Below are positions 10,721 through 21,900 of a stretch of 64,000 nucleotides of DNA, in pieces (the first letter of the stretch is position 1; each line of letters opens with the position of its first letter). The position numbers and the translations under genes were made by a program. The notes beneath the pieces are model-generated. The model was given only the letters and a program-made list of their open reading frames with translations, had not been told where the DNA came from and made no database searches. The DNA is taken from positions 1-64,000 of the forward strand of contig JAQMWT010000044.1 of assembly GCA_029834535.1 (NCBI GenBank), read 5' to 3'. Source of the DNA: Chrysophaeum taylorii (taxonomy: Eukaryota; Sar; Pelagophyceae; Pelagomonadales; Pelagomonadaceae).

Positions 10721-11685
10721 AAGTGGAGGCCAGTAAGTTCACCTAGTCCCAATCTCTAACCCCAGTAAGTTCACCTGTTTCTGTTAAGTTAACCTAGTCC
10801 CAATCTCTAACCCCAGTAAGTTCGGCGTAAACCCACTCGTGCTCACACCACTCCTTCGAGCTCGTCGCTCTCGCCTCCGCCAATCTAAGCTGCTTTGATC
10901 CGCACACGCCGCTAACCTTTGAGTTTACTCTAAAACCCCCAGTAAGTTCACCTGGTCACTATATTCACCTAGTCCCAATCTCAAACCCCAGTAAGTTCAC
11001 CTGGTCCCAGTAAGTTCACCTACAGTGCGCGTGTAGACGCCGGGAGGGGGCTTATCGGTATTGCGCACGTGTGGGGTAGGGTGGAGTCGTCGACTCAGAA
11101 GAGCATATTCTCGGGGTTGCCGATCGACAGAGAGCCACGTAGAGCTGGACGTGGCAGAAGACGGGCTTGGGCAAGAGGACGCCGACCTTGCGGGGCGTCT
11201 GCATCTGGCTCTTGTTGATCGTTTGGCGTCGGTGGGGCTTGAGGGATACAGGTTGGAGGAGCCTCGGTGACAACGACACTATCGATGATGTATCTGGTAC
11301 CGTTGCAGTGGCCGTGCGACGGGTCGAGGTTGCGAAGACTTTAAGCTCGCGATCAAAGTCAGCATGCCGTTGGCTGTCAGGGAGTTGAAAACTCGACTGT
11401 AAAGAGCGAGGCGTCGTCTTCCGACCCAACCTAGTCGGCCGAAAAGAACTCCGACGCCTCGTCTCCGGGAAAAAAAGGCCGCGGTCACGCGCGCGTTGTC
11501 AGCATCGACAACATCGTTTCGACGGGGCGTGAGAATGGCGCGCTGAAAGAGCCGCCGCGGGTCGTGGAAACAGTCTGCGAGGTCGCCGTAGACGGCTTGG
11601 AGGATCAATGGCTGGCTCGCGGGCCAAGCTGACCCTTACCCTAAATCGAGGGACAGCTCTTAGCAGTCGACATTTAAAGACAGAC
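10721..11685 (-). mobile_element. Helitron-like unit C with helicase C-terminus
   Basis: Directly follows unit B in head-to-tail order with one base between. The minus-strand helicase remnant (about 11050-11610) retains FQRAILTPRRNDVVDADN, the VFNSLTANGML segment and INKSQ...VGVLLPKPVFCHVQLYVAL. These fit the last ~200 residues of a Helitron helicase but lie in different frames. The right end reads CTCTTAGCAGTCGACATTTAAAGACAGAC and lacks the ...TAGTTAGGA terminus before unit D starts. Confidence 0.75.
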
Positions 11686-12737
11686 AAGTGCAGGCCAGTA
11701 AGTTCGCCAGTAAGTTCACCTGGTCCCAATCTCTAACCCCAGTAAGTTCACCTGGTCCCAGTAAGTTCACCTAGTCCCAATCTCTAATCCCAGTAAGTTC
11801 GGTGTAAGCCCACTCGTGCTCACATCCACTCACCCCACTCTCCTTCGAGCTCGTCGCTCTCACCTCCGCCAATCTAAGCTGCTTTGATCCGTACACGCCG
11901 CTCGCCTTTGCGTTCACTCTAAAACCCCTAAAGTTCACTTGGTCCCAGTAAGTTCACCTGGTCACTAAGTTCACCTAGTCCCAATCTCAAACCCCAGTAA
12001 GTTCACCTGGTCCCAGTAAGTTCACCTACCGTGCGCGTGTAGACGCCGGGAGGGGGCTTATCGGTATTGCGCAGCACGTGTGGGGTAGGGTGGAGTCGTC
12101 GACTCAGAAGAGGATATCCTCGGGGTTGCCGATCGACAGAGAGCCACGTAGAGCTGGACGTGGCAGAAGACGGGCTTGGGCAAGAGGACGCCGACCTCGC
12201 GGGGCGTCTGCCCTGGCTCTTGTTGATCGTTTGGCGTCGGCGGGCCTTAAGGGATACAGGTTGGAGGAGCCTCGGTGACAACGACACTATCGATCATGTA
12301 TCTGGTACCGTTGCAGTGGCCGTGCGACGGGTCGAGGTTGCGAAGACTTTAAGCTCGCGATCAAAGTCAGCATGCCGTTGGTTGTCAGGGAGTTGAAAAC
12401 TCTACTGTAAAGAGCGAGGCGTCGTCTTCCGACCCAGCCTAGTCAGCCGAAAAGAACTCCGACGCCTCGTCTCCGGGAATAAAAGGCCGCAGTCATGCGC
12501 GCGTTGTCAGCATCGACAACATCGTTTCGACGGGGCGTGAGAATGGCGCGCTGAAAGAGCCGCCGCGGGTCGTGGAAATAGTCTGCGAGGTCGCCGTAGA
12601 CGGCTTCGAGGATCAATGGCTGCCTCGCGGGCCTACATGATCCTTACTCTCGCGCCTACCTGATCCTTACCCTAAATCGAGGGACAAACAGACAAACAGA
12701 CAGACAGACAGACAAACATCTGTCGATTAGTAGTTAG

Positions 12738-12773
<36 letters not shown>

Positions 12774-12798
12774 AACATCTGTCGATTAGTAGTTAGGA
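11686..12798 (-). mobile_element. Helitron-like unit D with helicase C-terminus
   Basis: The fourth head-to-tail unit, with the same array, conserved block and antisense helicase remnant (about 12010-12600). It ends with two successive copies of the (CAGA)n plus CATCTGTCGATTAGTAG...TTAGGA terminus, at about 12690-12738 and 12740-12798. The base after the last terminus is T, so on the minus strand the element start TCCTAAC is preceded by A, as expected for a Helitron 5' end inserted at A|T. Confidence 0.75.
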
Positions 12799-13854
12799 TG
12801 CAACACTCCACGAAGAAGTGTGTGATGATCACACGGCCAGTGAGCTAGCCGCGCTCGTCAAGGCTGTTGGACAGGGGCTCAATCAAGCCTGTGACAGAAT
12901 TTCTCGATTGGCGCGACTGCTATCTGACCAGAAACAATGTGAGCTACGCGGAGTGCCGCCGGATGATTTTTTTTATAAGACTCACGAAAAAGGCCGGAAT
13001 GATGTGATCAGCCTACTGGTACCTACTTGAAGAGCAGTCAGAATGTTCTCGTGATGCACATCCCGGATTCAAGAATCTGGTTTTTGTTTACGCGCAGTGT
13101 CGACGCAAGACCCATGGCTTGGACGGAAACCTCGTGCAAACAACCCCAGACGGTCGTTCTCGAATATCGACGGTATGCTCCGCGCCGATATCAGATCGCA
13201 AGGACTGACACTGCAAGAGACTGCAAGTGTTAGAAAACACATCTGTGGGTGACCTCTCAAAACCACGCGTAGTAGAGAGACCCATCATCTCTCGCTAACA
13301 ACGGCCGACAGGAAGTGCATTGACGTGCGCTATCACGTAGCTTTCGTAGCGTAGTCGCAGGGTGATTTCAATGGCACCGGCTTTCACCACCTCCGTGGTG
13401 TTCATTTTGGTGTTTTCGCGACTCGATTAGTACTCGAAACGCGTCGAGTAGCTGGTCAGCCGGATCTCTCACCCAGCCTCGTGACCACCCATATTCCGTC
13501 GAGCGAGCTTCTTTGCGCGCGCGTGTTTTTTGGAAGATAAGCTGCCTGCTGTGAAGTGGCATATTTGGAAGAACAAAACTACGAACCGCGGTGGGCTGGG
13601 GTAGTGGGCTTCTGGTGCGGAGTGGTGTGTGGGGTGAGGATGGGAAGCGCAGCCGACACGCAGACAATGCGCACGGCGTGCGTTCGAATAGATGCAGCAC
13701 GAGGTGTTTAACCCGATTTTTGGAGAGTCCAACTCAATGCGCGAACACACATATTACATTAGTGGCGGAAGCCTCACCATACTCTCTCTCTCTCTCTCGA
13801 CGTTCCATTCCATTCCATTCAATGTTCTGTTCTGTTTTGTTCTAAAAATAAAGT
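12799..13854. other. No gene recognised
   Basis: Only short open frames without a recognisable family or start context. 13783-13798 is a (CT)n run, followed by a short ATTCC-type repeat at about 13805-13820. The sequence is otherwise complex and ends at the POLD1 stop codon. Confidence 0.5.
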
Positions 13855-16800
13855 CTACCAGTCGAATCTGGCGAGGGTGGTTTGGGCTTCCTTGAGGTCG
13901 GCTTGGACTTTTTTGCGCTTGTAGAAGATGGGACAGTCCGAGTTGGTGCAGAGGACGTCTTGGTGGAGGCTGCCTTGGCAGCGCTGGCACTGCGTCCAGA
14001 GGTTGTTGAAGACTTTTTCGTGATCGGAGGCGTGCTTGAGACGCTTGAGGAAAATAGTTTGTTCGCGCGGTTTGCAATGGTCGCAGACGACGCCCGACGA
14101 GATGATGACCTTGCATCCAAGACACTGGAGTTTCCGGGACGCGAACGCGACGATGCCGCCCTTCCGGGCGACCGGCGTGGGTTTGCAAACGACGCGCGTG
14201 TGATCTCCTTTTAGGAGAAATTCCGTATCTTTAACGACGGGTTCGAAGATCCGGCGGAGCGGTTTGTAAAGCTGATTTTCGAGGTAATATCGAGCGTCGA
14301 CGGGAAGGTTGTTCTCGAGAACGTACGCCGGATCCTCGGCCTTCTCGTAGGCCGCGGCACCTTTGGGTCCCGGGACGATCACGTAGGGTACTCGGTCGCC
14401 GGCGGACGGCGCTGTCCCGGGGTCTCGGGCTTTCATTTTCTTCGCCAATTCCGCGTGCGCTTGTTTCGCTTTGTAATTTTCTACCGTCGAAAGCGATTTC
14501 GTGATGACGAGCAAAGACACGTCGATTTTGTTTTGGAGGAGGTCCGAGATGACGGATTTCGCGTGTGCGAGCGCCGCGTCGACGTCGCCGCGTATAATCA
14601 TCAACCGAAGACAAGCATCCACCAATTGCCGGACTAAAAGGCAATTGTCGCGGCGCACCGTCTCGAGGCCTTTCGCGTCGAGGTAATCGTACTTTTCGGG
14701 GGTAGTCCACAGCAAGCCGGCATATCTTTTCTTGTTCATCAAAAGATAGGGAAAATACACCTTTTCGAATTCTAGTTTCACGGGGTTTGGAAATATTTCG
14801 GTAACTTCTTTGGCAATTCGCTCGGCGAGGGGCATCGCGTCGGCGATCGAGGCTGCCGCGGCGCCAAACGTCACCATCACGGAATCCGTATCGCCGTAAA
14901 TTACCGTAGCTTTGGGGTAATGTTCTTCGACGTACGCTTTGGTTTTCAAAAGCAAATCCCGACCGTACGCGGTGACGGCGGAGGCGACGGCCAGACACGG
15001 GAGCTGACCCGCCGCCGCGCCCGCGAAGCCGTAGACCGAATTGGCAGATATCTTCAGCGCCAACTGCCGTCCGTTTTGAACAGCTTTCGTAAACGGATCC
15101 GTCGCCGATTTCATATCTTTTTTCGCCTGTTTTCGAGCAGCTAACAAATCCTCCAATATCTCCGGCAGCAGCCCTTTCGCTTTCGTCGTAAACATCGTCC
15201 CGTCCGGCGCTTTTCGGCAGTCGTTTCGCGTCGACGTCGTCGTCGCTGCTTGGGATGATGGCGCGAGGAGCGTCGAGTAACAAAGATTGTATGCTTGCAT
15301 GATCGACGGATACAGCGATGCGAAATCCAGAGTTGCCACGGGTTCTTTGTCGTAAAAGCCTCTTTTGGGTTCGACGACGGTCGCGCCCGCGTACGACGAA
15401 TCGACTTTCGACGACGGCGGCGGCGGAGGGGTCTGCGGGACGTAGAATTTGTGCGTCCGACACCGCCGCAGCAACATGGAGAAAACTTTAATCTGCTGGC
15501 CTCGAGTGATGAGGAAATCCAGCGGCACTCCCGTCACTCTCGCCATCTCGACGTAGTTAATCAAAACCGACAATTTCGAAATCAGGCGAATAACGAGCTG
15601 CGAGTCCTTGAGGCAATAGACCGCCAGCCGTCGTCGATCCTCGTTCGTTCCATTTTGGAGTTCCGAGATTATAGAATGATGCACGTCTTCTTTTTGTTGA
15701 TTTAGAAACTCGGCACACACCGAATTCAGAGAATAGCTCGACAATTTGTGGTCGCGGATCACGTGCGGCAGCAGGTCGAACATCACCCTGCCCGAGACCG
15801 TGGTTTCGATCGATCGTTTGTTCGTGGTGGGCCGCATTCTCGCGGCACCGAAAACCCGTCCGAAATCCGAAAAATTTCGTAACTTTAAAGCCGCGGCTCT
15901 CTTTAGAAGATACGGTATGTCGAAATTTTGCGTGTTGTAGCCCGTAATTATATCCGGATCCGCGCGTTTCACGAACCCGGACCAATTTAAGAGCAGTTCC
16001 TGCTCGGTTTTGGCTGGAATAACATCTGCACCCGAAATTGGAGCACACTCGCCGAGCGTAAACACGATTTGTGCTATAACAGTTTCGCGAACCGTCAACA
16101 CGCACGAGATCTGAATGACCGGATCTTTTTCGGCTTGGGGAAAATGGCCTTTCCTCCCTTGACACTCGATATCCGTTGCCAGCACCCGCAACGGCGCGAT
16201 ATCTACTTTACTATTGTCGGGTTTCAGGTCAGAATAAATACAGTCGATCGTCACTTGACACCTCGTCGTTCCTTCGCTCCTTTGGAATTTCGAAACTTCG
16301 ACCCACGAACAGCCGCTCATTTCGTTGTCGATCAAAAACCGCAGCACGAAGGGAACGTTCGATTCGAAGGGTTGGAGCGACACGTAATTTCCACCACCAC
16401 CTATTCTGACCCCGTCCACGAGTATATTTCTCAACGTCGGAATCATCGACGGAAGAGATACGTAAATTTTCAGATACGTCTCCTCCGACTCTCGGTACCC
16501 CATCAAAGACTTCCCCGTAACGATTTCGGTCCCCAACACAGCAGCTTTCGTCGTCGTCGTCGCACAACTCTGGCTTGTTTTTCGGGATAAAGAAGCGTTA
16601 AGTTCGGCTTCTATTTTTGGCGCCAGTTTCGGATCCGAAAGAGACGCGTAACAATAAGGCGTGAATCCAAAGCACCGCGCGCACACGGAATGCCCTTCCT
16701 TCGTCACGCCGTAGAGCCTCACGATCGGCACCGGCCCGCCCGCCGCCCCGGGCGCGCCCCTCATCTTTTCCCCCGTCGTCACATCAATCGAAATCCACTG

Positions 16801-16980
16801 AAACAAAACAACTTCCGGAGACGACGACGCTGCTGCTGCTGCTGCAATCTCCGGCCGCAGCCACTTCTCCCGCCAAACCCTCTCCCCTCCTCCTTCTTCT
16901 TCTCCTAATACCGCTTCCTCCTCCTCCTCCTCCTCGGCGATGATCTCGTCGGGAATCTCCTCTTCCTCCTCCTCCATCAT
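13855..16980 (-). CDS. POLD1: DNA polymerase delta catalytic subunit
   Basis: An intronless 1041-residue family-B polymerase, close to the usual ~1000-1100 residues. It starts at an ATG in an acidic N-terminus. The 3'-5' exonuclease motifs are Exo I with D270 and E272 (ATDIECQGR), Exo II near 347-358 (GYNTQNFDIPYL) and Exo III near 455-459 (YCLKD). Polymerase motifs are A at 552-559 (DFASLYPS), B at 643-651 (KISANSVYG) and C at 695-700 (YGDTDS). The C-terminus carries CysA (C953, C956, C966, C969), expected to bind zinc, and CysB (C998, C1001, C1011, C1016), expected to hold a 4Fe-4S cluster and bind the B subunit. All catalytic residues are present, so it should be the functional lagging-strand replicase subunit with proofreading. 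The extreme N-terminus is unusual for its runs of Glu and Ala. Confidence 0.97.
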   Translation of the reverse strand: MMEEEEEEIPDEIIAEEEEEEEAVLGEEEGGGERVWREKWLRPEIAAAAAASSSPEVVLFQWISIDVTTGEKMRGAPGAAGGPVPIVRLYGVTKEGHSVCARCFGFTPYCYASLSDPKLAPKIEAELNASLSRKTSQSCATTTTKAAVLGTEIVTGKSLMGYRESEETYLKIYVSLPSMIPTLRNILVDGVRIGGGGNYVSLQPFESNVPFVLRFLIDNEMSGCSWVEVSKFQRSEGTTRCQVTIDCIYSDLKPDNSKVDIAPLRVLATDIECQGRKGHFPQAEKDPVIQISCVLTVRETVIAQIVFTLGECAPISGADVIPAKTEQELLLNWSGFVKRADPDIITGYNTQNFDIPYLLKRAAALKLRNFSDFGRVFGAARMRPTTNKRSIETTVSGRVMFDLLPHVIRDHKLSSYSLNSVCAEFLNQQKEDVHHSIISELQNGTNEDRRRLAVYCLKDSQLVIRLISKLSVLINYVEMARVTGVPLDFLITRGQQIKVFSMLLRRCRTHKFYVPQTPPPPPSSKVDSSYAGATVVEPKRGFYDKEPVATLDFASLYPSIMQAYNLCYSTLLAPSSQAATTTSTRNDCRKAPDGTMFTTKAKGLLPEILEDLLAARKQAKKDMKSATDPFTKAVQNGRQLALKISANSVYGFAGAAAGQLPCLAVASAVTAYGRDLLLKTKAYVEEHYPKATVIYGDTDSVMVTFGAAAASIADAMPLAERIAKEVTEIFPNPVKLEFEKVYFPYLLMNKKRYAGLLWTTPEKYDYLDAKGLETVRRDNCLLVRQLVDACLRLMIIRGDVDAALAHAKSVISDLLQNKIDVSLLVITKSLSTVENYKAKQAHAELAKKMKARDPGTAPSAGDRVPYVIVPGPKGAAAYEKAEDPAYVLENNLPVDARYYLENQLYKPLRRIFEPVVKDTEFLLKGDHTRVVCKPTPVARKGGIVAFASRKLQCLGCKVIISSGVVCDHCKPREQTIFLKRLKHASDHEKVFNNLWTQCQRCQGSLHQDVLCTNSDCPIFYKRKKVQADLKEAQTTLARFDW

Positions 16981-17459
16981 CCTCGTCGTCCTCGGTCTTT
17001 TGAATTCAAAAAACCGCGAGGAAGGGTTAGGGTCATAGGGATGAGTCCTAAAAAAGTCTCCCCCCCTGAAATTGAGGGCCCTGAATCCTGATCAGTGATC
17101 GTCCGTCCGCGTCGACATCTCCGAAGGGGAGCCAGCCAGCCGATGGGCAGGCACACCGTAGTGTAGCGACCACAACACAACGGGGATTATCTATGTGCCG
17201 TCCTACACCGTGGTCTTGGACGACATCGGTGTGATCGAGTCGAGGAGACCCATGCGTCGGACAGAAAGCCACGCACTTGTCGAGGCGGAGCTCCTCGCCG
17301 CGAGCTTGGATGTCGCGGGCGTACTGCAGGAGAGCGTCCTCACAACAACTCCCGCCTCTAGGGTTGTTTTTTAGGAGGAAACCTCTCCTCTCTCGAGGTC
17401 CAGGTCGTTATTGCTGCTGCAAAACACAAGGTCAGGGTTCTCTCTAACAGCAGCGAGTC
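16981..17459. other. Upstream region of POLD1, no gene recognised
   Basis: About 480 bases between the POLD1 start and the minisatellite. It should hold the POLD1 promoter and 5' leader. No clear motif such as a TATA box at a set distance was seen. Confidence 0.4.
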
Positions 17460-17782
17460 CACTCACTCGTGCCAGCGATGCTGAAGACTTGCTCGTCCAC
17501 TCACTCGTGCCTGCGATGCTGAAGACTTGCTCGTCCACTCACTCGTGCCTGCGATGCTGAAGACTTGCTCGTCCACTCACTCGTGCCTGCGATGCTGAAG
17601 ACTTGCTCGTCCACTCACTCGTGCCTGCGATGGTGAAGACTTGCTCGTCCACTCGTGCCTGCGATGGTGAAGACTTGCTCGTCCACTCGTGCCTGCGATG
17701 GTGAAGACTTGCTCGTCCACTCGTGCCTGCGATGGTGAAGACTTGCTCGTCCACTCGTGCCTGCGATGGTGAAGACTTGCCA
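17460..17782. repeat. Minisatellite, 38-bp and 34-bp units
   Basis: Nine direct copies of a unit beginning CACTCACTCGTGCCTGCGAT and ending CTTGCTCGTC. The first five are 38 bp (17460-17649). The next three are 34 bp, lacking one CACT (17650-17751), and the last is partial. Copies 1-4 carry GATGCTGAAG and copies 5-9 carry GATGGTGAAG, so the array has two sub-blocks. Neither 38 nor 34 is a multiple of three, so the open frames through it are not under protein selection. Confidence 0.95.
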
Positions 17783-18926
17783 ATACCCGACCCTAAACGG
17801 TTTCAAAGGTCCTTCGTCGTCGTCGTCGACGACTCGAGATATATACCCAACGTGATACGCGGGTTGGAACCAACCACCACGGGTGTTTGAATCTGGTGGT
17901 CGCCTTCTCGCCCTCCTTTCCGTCAAATCGGTCGCCTTCTCGCCCGCGGGCGACCTTCTGGCGACGACCATACGGCCAAGCTTTGGGGTCTCGTCGACGC
18001 GATACCAGAAAAAATTCTCGCGCGGTCGTCGACGGCAGCTCGACCCGTGAACCGCCGCCGCCGCCGCCGCCACCTGTGGTTGTTGGCGCGGCAGCATTCG
18101 CGGACGCCGAGGCCCTTGCTTTAGCCGCCGCGCTCGAGAAGGAGCTAGAATGCGAGGAGATCGAGCCCGACGACGAGGACGACGCTCGGTAGACAACAAA
18201 CTAAGTTGACAAAGATTTCGCCGCCAAGCAGGAAGGGTCCTTCCCGAGCTTGTCGGGCCGGACGATGGCTGGCGCTGATCGAACACGAAATGTCATCAAC
18301 TTAACGAGCTCACCACGAGAGGTGAACATGCGTGCTGGAAGCGATGGTCGAAACATTAGTCCGTACCGAGCGCGCCGCCAGACGCGACCCTTTACCTCTG
18401 CCCCGGAGAGAGAGAGAAATCGGAGTGAGCGTCCAGCAGACGACGGACTGTGCCCACACCGATAGGGCGCACGTCGGGCTGTACCACGCCTTTTCATTCT
18501 AACTTGGAACTTGGCTCGCCGCGGTGTACGGTAGGGCGACCGAGAGCCGAGTTCTTCGAGTGTGTGAGAGAAGAAAACCCAAAATAAAGCGTCTAAATGC
18601 AAACCGTTTAGCCATATCTCACGAACATTGCTCGACCGACGGCACGAGCCCAGCAAGAGCGCAATCACGAGCCTCGTGGCGAACGGAGACTTCGTCGCTC
18701 CCCTGGGAGAACGGGTGGTCGCGGCGGAAGAGAGTGACCGCGAGCGAGCGACTCAGGATCATTTGGCTGCAAAAGTCGCGACTTTTTCGAGTCACATCCT
18801 TGTCGTTGGGGCTCAGATCGCGACACAATGCTCTTACCAATGATCCTCCTACGGTAGCTCTATCGTGGTGAATAGTCGAACGCCAGCACCGAAAGAAATC
18901 AACGGTGGCAAGGAGATCAGGTTGAA
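17783..18926. other. Unresolved region with one coding-like 3' piece
   Basis: On the + strand about 18040-18192 encodes a proline run, then VVVGAAAFADAEALALAAAL, then an acidic tail ending EPDDEDDAR and a stop. This looks like the last exon of an unidentified gene, but no ATG or upstream exon was found. The rest shows only unremarkable short frames on both strands. Confidence 0.3.
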
Positions 18927-21900
18927 ATGGTTGAATTGTTGCTATTTGGATCCGAGACGTGGCGCGCTGTTTTTTTCCAACTAGAAGACATTTTGCCATT
19001 TATTGGCTCAGGTGTGTGTGTGGTCATCAACGCAGTTTTTTTTCTTCTCTGGCCGTGGGTCGCTCCTCTCGTGCTTTGCTGCGTGGGTCTTCGGCAAGAA
19101 GGAACCCAAAATCTAATACGCGGATCAAAGAGCAAGAATGTGATGGTTCGTGCCTATCATCCCCAACTCAACGAGCGCAGATAAGCACGCGGCTTGGCCC
19201 AATCCTCTGACTTGTTGGCTTGAGCGCTCTAATCACGCGCTCGGACAACAATCGACAGAGTTTATTATTCCATAATTGCCTACTTTTGTCTAGTGGTGAT
19301 CATCGACGGCCGGTGATGAACATCGGAGACCACGGGGAAAAAAAGCCACCCCCCGAAGAAGACGCAAACACATTTTGAGCAGATGGTCCGCATAAAACCC
19401 CTCCTTTCAAAAAACAGGAAGAAGACCACCTCCCTCACTACTCCCAACCGTTTAGGCGGACAGTTCTTCCACTCCCAAGTCACAAAGCTCAGTATGGTGT
19501 GGTTTCGGGGGCGTCTATCGCATCTTTGGTGCCTGCCTGCCTGCCTGTTGAGCGGAAGTCACGCTGGGCGGGGTTTAATAGATAGATAGATATCCCACGG
19601 GTTGTTTCACCGTTCGTTTGGTCGGTGGAGGACGCCGCAGGATGAGGATGCTGTCGACGGAGGCAATTTTTTGTCTTCCTTACTTTATCAAGAAAATGAG
19701 CTGGCAACGACTCGACCCGTCACGCGCTCTCGCATTCACCAGGCTGCTGGTGCTCACTTTGGGATCAGAAGTTGTGCATGTTGCTTCACGGCAGTCTATG
19801 CTGGGATTCCATTGCGGCTTAAGATAAACTACGTCCATAACAATGCGAAAGAGAATCCTACGAGCATCCTCTTCGTTCGACATGGTGGTTCCGTAATTTT
19901 GCGTCTCGAATTCGACTGACAGACCACCTCTTCGGCTGCTTGAACGCGCGATGGCGCATATTCAATTCGACTCGAGCCGAGAATGGTACGGTTTGGAGGC
20001 TGTCAGAAACCGTCGGGCACGCCTTTGCGCGTTATCGTCTTTGCGCGTTATTGTAATAAGGCGTCACGAGCTGCGGTCGGCATGACGCAGAAAATAAGAG
20101 AGGCGAATCGAGACGACGAAAGAACCAAGCATACCACATACTACCGAGTCGACAGCAGACACCGGAGCCCGAGGCAGCAGCTGCTGCTGCCTTGGACACT
20201 GACGTGTTTCACCACCCCCCCCAAAATCAAAAAATCAAAGAGTAGTATCATACACGCGCGTTTGAGCGTAAACAGCGTTGGGAATTCACTAGGTTCGCTG
20301 AATTGGTTCACTTCACTTCACGGAAAATTTTCAGTGGTGGGACTGCGTGCGTCGACTGAAGGAATATCATCCTGACACACCACCGCGTTGACTGACCAGT
20401 GGGAAGGCGACGGCGCATGTGTGTGTGTGTCCGGTGCTGGGAGCGCCTGAAGGTGGTGACGAGAGACTTCGAGAAAAGGGCACGTAGCAGACAGACGACC
20501 ATGCCCTCTTGGGGCCGGCCCACTGCAAGGCTGCGCATCCGGAGGAGGATTCGATTCGACGAGCTGGGACGTCAACATCTCACCAAGAAACAGAAGACAG
20601 GCTAAGAAAAAGGAGGGCGTTTTTGTTTTTGATGACGGCCGTGGGCGTTGTGGCAGCAGCCTCGAAGGGTAAATCGGATATTACGAGATACTTCACGGCC
20701 ATGCCCTGGCAGAGCACTCTTCCCTGATGACATTCTCGGCTCGGCACTACGTGTACACGTCGCAGCGGATTTTTCCCAAGCGCACCTTTGACTGACGACG
20801 AAGACCATCGCAACCTCTTTGAAGCGTAATATTTCCGCGGCAGCGATTCGAAGGGGGGCAACTGCCCGTTCATGGCTCGAACGGCGTTGGTTGCAAGGGG
20901 GTAGACGCTGAATATCGTTGCTTTGTTGTTCGAATCTTGAAGCACGTCCTCCTAAAGGAATGTTAGCGGCGTTCGGCAATCCGTTCGCCCCCCAGGTGCT
21001 GCATGACGGCGGCGGGACACTCAAGGATAAGAAGTTCAAGCGACAGGCCATTGGTTTTGTATCCTTCATCTGGCCCGATTGGAGTGACGTTGAGACGGTG
21101 TGCGTAGTAGACCTCTCGTTCCACCAGCTGACGACGGAACCGATTCCGGCACGACGGCTTCCCCGCTCTGTTCTCTGGTCGCGGAGCGTGCGAGAATCGA
21201 CATCGATTTGGCGGCCGCAACCATTGTTCAAGACCGGGCTCCCAAATTGGAGCGTCGCCGAAGAATTTTTGTTGAGGTCGAAGCGTGTGTGACATGTGCA
21301 TGATATATCTCAAAGATCTACCGGCAGCAGCATGTGGCGCCTTGACGCGATCTAGAGGCAAGCAGGTGATCAATCCATTCCCAGCTGGGCAGGAGCTGCT
21401 GAACAGTGCCCGCGATGGAGCCAAGTACGACTTTTCTTGCGGCACACACGTTTGAAGAAGGATCTGCATGCGCTTTTGCCATTACAGCCGGGGATATAAA
21501 TCGCCGAAGCTCTAGCTCGACCACCTCAACAGTAAGACGAGGTTCCGGGCGCGCTACCAACCAGCTTATTCGTTCATTGATGCGTATGACCACGTGCTCA
21601 AACTGTACACGGCTACCCATATTGGACTCACTCCCTTGGACAATCAGTAATGAGCAATGGGTGGCGTTGGCCGAATTCGAGGCGATCTTTTGCTATAAGG
21701 AATGCGGCCGTTGTTTTCGTGCAACACGAACACTTATAGCTGGGGGCGTGCGCCGCATTGATCAAGCACGACATGATCGAGTCTCTGCGATTGAGCTGGG
21801 ACTCTAGACGTCATTGATCTCCCGAACATAACTGCGAAATCAATGCCACGTAAGACTGTCGATGTTGACGACATCAGGCTTGGCGACAGCCGCATCCGAG

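Noticed and set aside
12690-12780. CRISPR-like array from the CAGA/AAAC tracts and repeated TCTGTCGATTAG words
   Set aside because: The host is eukaryotic, spacers are absent, and the words are explained as duplicated ends of the Helitron-like units.
14231-15463. A 410-codon open frame antisense or overlapping within POLD1
   Set aside because: It lies on the same strand as POLD1 in another frame, is extremely rich in Arg and lacks any family motif. GC-rich coding DNA gives long shadow frames.
17615-18286. A 223-codon frame through the minisatellite
   Set aside because: The repeat units of 38 and 34 bp change frame from copy to copy, so the apparent repeat protein is produced by the DNA repeat.
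21480-21700. Possible hAT transposase remnant
   Set aside because: ISNEQWVALAEFEAIF is faintly similar to the hAT core, but the match is a few residues, in changing frames, with no terminal repeats found.
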